Assembly: GCF_006539945.1 (NCBI RefSeq)
Contig: NZ_BJNZ01000001.1
Location: 293,938-357,937, forward strand
DNA length: 64,000 bases
Origin: Cellulosimicrobium cellulans
GTDB taxonomy: Bacteria; Actinomycetota; Actinomycetes; Actinomycetales; Cellulomonadaceae
Reading direction: 5' to 3'
Under the pieces are notes generated by a model, which saw nothing but the letters and a program-made list of their open reading frames with translations, was not told the DNA's origin and ran no database searches. A program made the position numbers and the translations under genes. Positions 59,218-64,000 of this stretch are shown piece after piece. Numbering within the stretch: position 1 is the first letter of the stretch; the number at the start of each line of letters is the position of its first letter.

Positions 59218-60444
59218 TCACACCGCGTCGCTGCGCGCTCCGAGCCAGGGCGCGAGGACATCGGTACGGCCGAGCCAGCGCAGGCCGCCGTCGGCGAGCT
59301 CGTCCGGCGTCGCGAGCACGTCGCGGAACGCGTCGAGGAGGCGGCCGCGCTCGTCGTCGCCGTCACCCTCGCCGTCGGGCGTGGCCCCGACGATGACGAC
59401 CCGTGTGTGCGGCTCGACGGGCCGACCCTCGGCGGTGGTCGCGTCGTCCCACGTGCCGAGCGTGCCGATGCAGAGCTGACCGCCGGCGCCGTCCCACGCG
59501 CACAGCGAGTCGGGGCGGTTGGCGACGTGGAACACCCCGCGCGACCGGACCCGGCCGGTGCCGAGGTCCTCGATTCGGCGCAGCAGGCGTTCGGGGTCGA
59601 AGGGGCGCGCGGACCACAGCTCGACGGTCCAGCTCCGGTCGTCGACCGGCGTGTCGTGCCGGGGGAGCGGGCCCCGCACGCCGAGCGGGTGGGCGCGGCG
59701 CTCGCCGGCGGCGGGGTCGTGGGCGTGCCGCGCGAGGTCGTCGGCCGCGAGCGCGTGGAGCCCGTCGACCCGTCGGGTGCCGACGCCTCGGAGGCGGTCG
59801 ACGAGCCCGGACCCGGTGGCCGCGCCCGCGAGGTCGCCCGTCGTCACGACGAGGTCGGCGTGCTCGAGCTGGGCCGCCAGCACCTCGCCGACCGCGCGCT
59901 GGTCGTCCTCGGTGAGCCCGACGCCGCGCTCGGCGACGAGGTCGTCGTCGAGCAGGTCGTGCTCGAGCGTGTCGACGTCCGCGACGGCGAGCACGGTCGC
60001 GAGGCGGAGGCGCTCGAGCTCGTTGCCGGGCGTGGCCTGCGCGGCGAGCGCCCGGACGACGGGCAGCGACTCTGCGGCGACGGGCAGCGCGAGCACGACG
60101 TGGTCCCACCGGCCGTCGGCGGCGAGCCGGCGCAGCGCAGGGACGGCGTCCTCGCGTACCGCGCACGAGAGGCACGCGTGCTCGAGCGGCACGACCTCGT
60201 CCTCGATCACGCCGGTCGCGTCGACGACGACCCGGCGCAGCGCGCCTTCGCTCGCCCGGATGTCGTGCCGGAGCGCGACGACACGCGGCGCCCCGACGAC
60301 GAGCCCGAACACCGCGCTGTCGCGCAGGACGGGGTCGATCGTCGCGAGGACGCTCAGCGCGACGCGTGGGTCTCCGGGATCCGAGGTCACGTCGTGCGCG
60401 TCGTCCGGCGAGGCCCCCGACGGGGAGGGTGACGAGAAGGGCAT
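59218..60444 (-). CDS. COG0523/CobW-like putative zinc chaperone lacking a canonical P-loop
   Basis: The 408-residue protein has the metal motif CLSC (Cys91, Cys94; CxxC-type version of the GCxCC site) and the CobW C-terminal domain (RSWTVELWSARPFDPERLLRRI, RGVFHVANRPDSLCAWDGAGG). The expected Walker A near the N-terminus is replaced by LSVLATIDPVLRDSAVFG, so GTP hydrolysis is doubtful. Such degenerate members occur in actinobacterial zinc-starvation regulons. It faces the cysteine-poor ribosomal protein genes across a Zur-type operator, which fits a zinc-allocation role. Confidence 0.82.
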   Translation of the reverse strand: MPFSSPSPSGASPDDAHDVTSDPGDPRVALSVLATIDPVLRDSAVFGLVVGAPRVVALRHDIRASEGALRRVVVDATGVIEDEVVPLEHACLSCAVREDAVPALRRLAADGRWDHVVLALPVAAESLPVVRALAAQATPGNELERLRLATVLAVADVDTLEHDLLDDDLVAERGVGLTEDDQRAVGEVLAAQLEHADLVVTTGDLAGAATGSGLVDRLRGVGTRRVDGLHALAADDLARHAHDPAAGERRAHPLGVRGPLPRHDTPVDDRSWTVELWSARPFDPERLLRRIEDLGTGRVRSRGVFHVANRPDSLCAWDGAGGQLCIGTLGTWDDATTAEGRPVEPHTRVVIVGATPDGEGDGDDERGRLLDAFRDVLATPDELADGGLRWLGRTDVLAPWLGARSDAV

Positions 60445-60515
60445 GAAGCGCTCCGATCCGTGGTCTGGGGCGTCCGGCGCGACCTCGCGGCCGGTACCGG
60501 GAACAACCCGCTCCT

Positions 60516-60528
60516 GAGAACTGTTCTC
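60516..60528. promoter_or_regulatory. Perfect palindrome upstream of the COG0523 gene
   Basis: GAGAAC-T-GTTCTC is a perfect 6+1+6 palindrome 72 bases before the COG0523 ATG. It resembles, but differs from, the Zur-type box 42 bases away and may be the operator for the minus-strand gene. Confidence 0.5.
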
Positions 60529-60550
60529 GACAGCGGGTCAGCATAGCGTC

Positions 60551-60580
60551 TTGACGGGAATGATTCTCACTATCTAGTGT
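60551..60580 (+). promoter_or_regulatory. Zur-regulated promoter of the ribosomal paralogue operon
   Basis: TTGACG (60551) and TAGTGT (60575) form -35 and -10 with 18 bases between. The spacer holds GGGAATGATTCTCA, close to the actinobacterial Zur box (AATGATTNTCA type). Zur with zinc would block polymerase here, so the operon is expressed when zinc is scarce. Confidence 0.75.
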
Positions 60581-60619
60581 CGTCTCCCGTCGCCTCACCC
60601 GACCCCGAGAGGAACTGCC

Positions 60620-60856
60620 ATGTCCGCCGTCTGCCAGGTGCTCGGCACCGCTCCCGGGTTCGGCCACGCGATCTCGCACTCCCACGTGCGGACCAAGCGT
60701 CGCTTCGACCCGAACATCCAGAAGAAGCGCTACTGGGTGCCGTCGCTGGGCCGCCACGTGACCCTGCGCGTCAGCGCCCGGGGCATCAAGACCATCGACC
60801 GCCAGGGGATCGACGCCGTCGTGGCGCGGATCCTCGCCCGAGGGGAGAAGCTCTGA
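60620..60856 (+). CDS. rpmB: 50S ribosomal protein L28, zinc-independent paralogue
   Basis: The 78-residue L28 has the family pattern [22 protein letters not shown]. The CxxC zinc site of the standard protein is broken: the start reads AVCQVLG, keeping one cysteine only. It heads a run of five such paralogues behind a Zur-type promoter. In zinc starvation these replace zinc-carrying versions and free their metal. Its stop overlaps the L33 start. Confidence 0.95.
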   Translation: MSAVCQVLGTAPGFGHAISHSHVRTKRRFDPNIQKKRYWVPSLGRHVTLRVSARGIKTIDRQGIDAVVARILARGEKL

Positions 60857-61023
60857 TGGCTACCCGCACCGACCTCCGTCCCGTGATCAAGCTCCGGTCC
60901 ACCGCCGGCACCGGGTTCACCTACGTGACCCGCAAGAACCGCCGCAACGACCCCGACCGCATGGTCCTGCGCAAGTTCGACCCCGTCGTCCGCCGCCACG
61001 TCGACTTCCGCGAGGAGCGCTGA
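60856..61023 (+). CDS. rpmG: 50S ribosomal protein L33, zinc-independent paralogue
   Basis: The 55-residue L33 ([33 protein letters not shown]) has no cysteine, whereas zinc-binding L33 has two CxxC pairs. ATG 60856 overlaps the L28 stop and its own stop overlaps the S14 start, a tightly coupled order. Confidence 0.96.
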   Translation: MATRTDLRPVIKLRSTAGTGFTYVTRKNRRNDPDRMVLRKFDPVVRRHVDFREER

Positions 61024-61328
61024 TGGCGAAGCGGTCCAAGGTCGCGCGCAACGACCAGCGCGTCGAGGTCGTCGCCCGCTACGCCGAGCGCCGCGCGGAG
61101 CTCAAGCGCGTCGTCGCGTCGCCGTCCTCCTCGTCCGAGGAGAGGGCGGCCGCGGTGCTCGAGCTCCAGCGCCAGCCCCGCGACGCGAGCGCCACGCGCG
61201 TGCGCAACCGCGACGTCGTCGACGGCCGCCCGCGCGGCTACCTGAGGAAGTTCGGGCTCTCCCGCGTCCGCCTGCGCCAGCAGGCGCACCGCGGCGAGCT
61301 GCCCGGAGTCACGAAGTCGAGCTGGTGA
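61023..61328 (+). CDS. rpsN: 30S ribosomal protein S14, zinc-independent paralogue
   Basis: The 101-residue long-form S14 lacks the four zinc cysteines of the short type. [12 protein letters not shown] and [41 protein letters not shown] are family hallmarks. ATG 61023 overlaps the L33 stop by one base pair step (TGATG). Confidence 0.97.
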   Translation: MAKRSKVARNDQRVEVVARYAERRAELKRVVASPSSSSEERAAAVLELQRQPRDASATRVRNRDVVDGRPRGYLRKFGLSRVRLRQQAHRGELPGVTKSSW

Positions 61329-61387
61329 CGGCGGCCGCCCTGCTCGGCGGCCCCCCACCCGTCACCGGCCCAGCGAGGAGAACCACC

Positions 61388-61687
61388 ATGAAGAAGGACA
61401 TCCACCCCGTCTACGGGCCCGTCGTGTACCGCGACAAGTCCGCCGACTTCTCGTTCCTCACCCGCTCGACCCTCGCGGGCGACCACCCGCAGGGCCCGGG
61501 CGTCCCGCGCGAGACCGTGACGTGGACGGACGGGAACGTCTATCCCGTCGTCGACGTCGAGATCTCGAGCGCGAGCCACCCGTTCTACACGGGCACGCAG
61601 CGCGTCGTGGACACCGCCGGCCGGGTCGAGAAGTTCCGCCAGCGCTACGGCGCCCGCGGCGGCGCGCAGGGCGGGGGTGCGCGATGA
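61388..61687 (+). CDS. rpmE2: 50S ribosomal protein L31 type B, zinc-independent
   Basis: The 99-residue type B L31 ([44 protein letters not shown]) has no cysteine. It carries an unusual Gly/Ala/Arg tail ([11 protein letters not shown]). ATG 61388 follows GGAGAACC; the gap of 59 bases to S14 is the only one in the run. It overlaps the L36 start. Confidence 0.96.
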   Translation: MKKDIHPVYGPVVYRDKSADFSFLTRSTLAGDHPQGPGVPRETVTWTDGNVYPVVDVEISSASHPFYTGTQRVVDTAGRVEKFRQRYGARGGAQGGGAR

Positions 61688-61806
61688 AGGTCCGCGCCTC
61701 GCTCCGCTCGCTCAAGGACAAGCCCGGGGCGAAGGTCGTGCGCCGCCACGGCAAGACCTTCGTCATCAACAAGGCCAACCCGCGCTGGAAGGCCCGTCAG
61801 GGCTGA
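61684..61806 (+). CDS. rpmJ2: 50S ribosomal protein L36, zinc-independent paralogue
   Basis: The 40-residue L36 of the YkgO type ([32 protein letters not shown]) lacks all zinc cysteines. ATG 61684 overlaps the L31 stop by 4 bases. It ends the ribosomal part of the operon. Confidence 0.96.
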   Translation: MKVRASLRSLKDKPGAKVVRRHGKTFVINKANPRWKARQG

Positions 61807-61867
61807 CCCGCGCACCCACCACCACCGGAGAGGAGCGGCCGCCCGGATCGCGGGCGGCCGACCACGC

Positions 61868-63328
61868 ATGCACCACACCGCACCCGACCCGACCGACGCC
61901 CACGCCGATCCCGCCGGGGCGAGTCCCCCCTCCGGTGACGCCCCTCCCGGGGCGCGGGCCCGACGGCGCCCGCTCGCCCTCGCGCTCGGCCTCGCCCTCC
62001 CGCTCACGCTCGTCGCGGCGTGCGCGCAGGGGGCGGGCTCCGAGGGCGAGCAGGGCGACGCGACCGAGCCCGCGCCGTCGGCCACCTCGGACGTGAGCGA
62101 GGCGGCCGCGCTCACGCCACGCCTCGCGATCACCTACGACGGCGGCGTCCAGGTCCTCGACGCGACGACCCTCGAGGTCGTCGACGACCTCGAGCTCGCG
62201 GGCTTCAACCGCCTCAACCCCGCGGGCGACGGGCGCCACCTGCTCGTCTCGACGTCCGGCGGCTTCCAGGTGCTCGACGCCGGCACGTGGGCCGAGCCGC
62301 ACGGCGACCACGACCACTACTACACCGCCGACCCCGTCCTCACGGACGTGACCTACGCGGCCGAGAAGCCGGGCCACGTCGTCGTGCACGAGGGACGCAC
62401 CGCGCTCTTCGACGACGGCACGGGCGAGATCACCGTGCTCGACTCCGCCGCGGTGGCCGACCCCCACGGCATCGACGACGCGCGCACCCTCACCACCCCC
62501 GAGGCGCACCACGGCGTCGCGGTCGAGCTGTCCGACGGCTCGCTCGTCGTCTCGGAGGGCACCGAGGACGCGCGCACGGGCGTCCGCCTGCTCGACGCCG
62601 CGGGCGAGGAGGTCGCGGCGAACGACCAGTGCCCCGGCGTGCACGGCGAGGCCGTGGCCGCGGACGAGGCCGTCGTGATCGGCTGCGAGGACGGCGCGGT
62701 CGTCGTCGCGGCCGGCGCGATCAGCAAGGTCGCGGCCCCGGACGCCTACGGGCGCATCGGCAACCAGGCGGGCAGCGAGGAGTCGCCGTTCGTCCTGGGC
62801 GACTACAAGTCCGACCCCGACGCCGAGCTGGAGCGGCCGACCCGCGTCTCGCTCATCGACACGCGCGACGCGAGCCTGCGCCTCGTCGACCTGCCCGCGA
62901 GCTACACGTTCCGCTCCCTCGGCCGCGGCGACGCGGGCGAGGCGCTCGTGCTCGGCACGGACGGGTCGCTGCACGTCATCGACCCGGAGGCGGGCACGGT
63001 CGTGCGGTCCATCCCGGTCGTCGACGCGTGGGAGGAGCCCGAGGAGTGGCAGGAGCCGCGGCCCGCGCTGCTCGTCCAGGACGGCATCGCGTACGTCACC
63101 GACCCGGCCGGCCGCGCGATCCACGCGGTCGACTACGTCGGCGGCGAGGTGTGGAAGAGCGCGGACCTCGACGTCGTGCCGAACGAGCTCGCCGGCGTCA
63201 CGGGGAAGCCGGTCGCGGCCGGTGCGCACGACGACCACGAGCACGCCCACGAGGAGGGCGAGCACGCCCACGACGAGTCCGCCGAGGAGGGTCACGAGGG
63301 CCACGACCACGAGCACGAGGAGGGCTGA
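61868..63328 (+). CDS. aztD: AztD-like zinc metallochaperone lipoprotein
   Basis: The 486-residue beta-propeller-like protein resembles AztD (LAITYDGGVQVLDATTLEVV, FNRLNPAGDGRHLLVSTSGGFQVLD, HGDHDHYYTADPVLTDVTYA). A hydrophobic signal with AAC (Cys52) follows a 35-residue polar N-terminus, so it is probably lipid-anchored. Histidine-rich DHDHYY and the C-terminal tail with repeated HEH/HDH (about 25 residues) would bind zinc. AztD passes zinc to the binding protein of an AztABC importer, which is not in this window. The 61-base gap to L36 suggests operon membership. Confidence 0.88.
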   Translation: MHHTAPDPTDAHADPAGASPPSGDAPPGARARRRPLALALGLALPLTLVAACAQGAGSEGEQGDATEPAPSATSDVSEAAALTPRLAITYDGGVQVLDATTLEVVDDLELAGFNRLNPAGDGRHLLVSTSGGFQVLDAGTWAEPHGDHDHYYTADPVLTDVTYAAEKPGHVVVHEGRTALFDDGTGEITVLDSAAVADPHGIDDARTLTTPEAHHGVAVELSDGSLVVSEGTEDARTGVRLLDAAGEEVAANDQCPGVHGEAVAADEAVVIGCEDGAVVVAAGAISKVAAPDAYGRIGNQAGSEESPFVLGDYKSDPDAELERPTRVSLIDTRDASLRLVDLPASYTFRSLGRGDAGEALVLGTDGSLHVIDPEAGTVVRSIPVVDAWEEPEEWQEPRPALLVQDGIAYVTDPAGRAIHAVDYVGGEVWKSADLDVVPNELAGVTGKPVAAGAHDDHEHAHEEGEHAHDESAEEGHEGHDHEHEEG

Positions 63329-63483
63329 GCGCAGACACGCGACGTCCGGAGACCGCGAGAAGTCGCGCGAAACTCCGCGCGTTCCCTAGTGTTGTCCCCG
63401 GTGCACGGCCTCGCGGCTGGCACACTGAGACCGTGACGACGGGTGGTGACCACCGCGCGTCGTGAACCGAAGAAGGGATTCGC

Positions 63484-63765
63484 ATGTCGCTCAACAAGTC
63501 CGAGCTCGTCTCGGCCATCGCCAGCAAGGCCGACCTGTCGAAGGCGGACGCCGAGAAGGCTCTCAACGCCTTCCAGGAGGTGCTCATCGAGTCGCTGGGC
63601 AAGGGCGAGGCCGTCAAGGTCACGGGCCTCCTGTCCGTCGAGCGCGTCGAGCGTGCCGCCCGCACGGGCCGCAACCCCCGTACGGGCGAGGAGATCTCGA
63701 TCCCGGCCGGCTTCGGCGTGAAGATCAGCGCCGGCAGCCTGCTCAAGAAGGCCGTCGCCAAGTGA
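63484..63765 (+). CDS. hup: HU family DNA-binding protein
   Basis: The 93-residue short HU (MSLNKSELVSAIASKADLSK, GRNPRTGEEISIPAG) has no lysine-rich C-terminal tail, unlike the long mycobacterial type. It bends and compacts DNA as a dimer. ATG 63484 follows GAAGAAGGG. The 155-base gap after aztD should hold its own promoter, though none stands out. Confidence 0.96.
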   Translation: MSLNKSELVSAIASKADLSKADAEKALNAFQEVLIESLGKGEAVKVTGLLSVERVERAARTGRNPRTGEEISIPAGFGVKISAGSLLKKAVAK

Positions 63766-63771
63766 CGTCGC

Positions 63772-63844
63772 GCTGACCGGCCGCTGCCGGCCCGGTCAGC
63801 ACGCACGAAGGCCCGGAACCCCGCGAGGGGGTCCGGGCCTTCGT
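63772..63844 (+). terminator. Tandem terminator hairpins of the HU gene
   Basis: A 9-bp stem (GCTGACCGG, 63772-63780 with 63792-63800) is followed by a long stem of 18-base arms (63805-63822 and 63827-63844) with one mismatch and loop GCGA. The second is the strongest hairpin outside the repeats. Confidence 0.85.
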
Positions 63845-63874
63845 CGTCCCCGTCCCCGTCCCCCGCCCCAGCGC

Positions 63875-63929
63875 CGAACACGACATGAGGGTCGTTACGC
63901 GCCCGATAACGACCCTCAGGTCGTTCTCG
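63875..63929. repeat. Palindromic extragenic repeat, copy 4
   Basis: Left arm CGAACACGACATGAGGGTCG... (63875-63897) pairs with 63907-63929 with four mismatches over a 9-base loop. The right end reads CGTTCTCG like copy 3, not CGTGTTCG like copies 1 and 2. It lies after the HU terminator. The final 63930-64000 bases are G-rich and hold no gene. Confidence 0.85.
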
Positions 63930-64000
63930 ACGCGGGGTGGAGGCGTGTTCGGCGCGAGGGGGTGTGGGGTCGGGGGCCGGGGGGTGGAGGGCCGGGGGGG

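Noticed and set aside
1..64000. tRNA, rRNA, intact insertion sequence or prophage
   Set aside because: No tRNA-like fold, rRNA stretch, transposase, integrase or phage structural gene was recognised on either strand.

Overview
The window is very GC-rich DNA with strong G/C preference at third codon positions, frequent GTG starts and many leaderless-looking promoters. It looks like the chromosome of a high-GC actinobacterium. Gene content (GH36 and GH39-like glycosidases, actinobacterial-type Zur targets, ECF41 sigma factor, CPBP, Pr6Pr and DUF1772 proteins) fits the Cellulosimicrobium/Cellulomonas/Promicromonosporaceae group; the genus is an inference. No rRNA, tRNA, CRISPR array, intact transposase or prophage is visible.

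Layout. 0-6.5 kb: end of a winged-helix protein, a CPBP protease, an alditol oxidase bracketed by two copies of a palindromic repeat, and a polar amino-acid ABC importer (lipoprotein, permease, ATPase). 6.5-11.1 kb: small and accessory genes, including a coiled-coil membrane protein, a STAS protein, a VOC protein, a broken RNase A-like toxin end with its probable immunity gene, and a 39-residue basic protein. 11.2-14.3 kb: polyamine operon (speD, DUF4178, DUF350, membrane-fused aminopropyltransferase). 14.3-15.7 kb: lower-GC, probably acquired AAA ATPase/DUF4143 gene. 18.0-28.8 kb: alpha-galactoside locus with a LacI regulator and three matching operators, cytoplasmic GH36 alpha-galactosidase, sugar ABC importer, large secreted GH39-like enzyme and a DeoR regulator. 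28.9-34.1 kb: DedA, lysyl-PG synthase-like protein, DMT-like membrane protein, MalY/PatB, DUF1905. 34.2-40.5 kb: WXG100-like secreted candidate with a lipoprotein partner, a class B PBP, and a dicarboxylate/amino-acid (possibly cystine) symporter behind a Cys-ending leader peptide. 40.6-50.1 kb: SHOCT protein, two-component system, ECF41 sigma factor with its carboxymuconolactone decarboxylase partner, oxidoreductase, DksA-type protein, lipoproteins, amidohydrolase, cold-shock protein. 51.6-57.0 kb: six-gene copper-handling cluster (CopC, two YcnI proteins, CopC-CopD fusion, two paralogous membrane proteins). 57.2-59.2 kb: TetR/DUF1772 pair and an SDR. 59.2-63.3 kb: zinc-starvation island with a COG0523 protein facing, across a Zur-type operator, a run of cysteine-poor ribosomal protein paralogues (L28, L33, S14, L31, L36) and an AztD zinc chaperone. 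63.5 kb to the end: HU gene, terminator hairpins and a fourth palindromic repeat; the last 70 bases hold nothing recognisable.

The most unusual features are a dispersed palindromic repeat of about 55 bp with compensatory stem changes between copies (four copies), the toxin stub plus immunity gene, the sulfur-type leader peptide before the symporter, the complete Zur island, and a highly structured, apparently non-coding 200-bp stretch at 57.0-57.2 kb.
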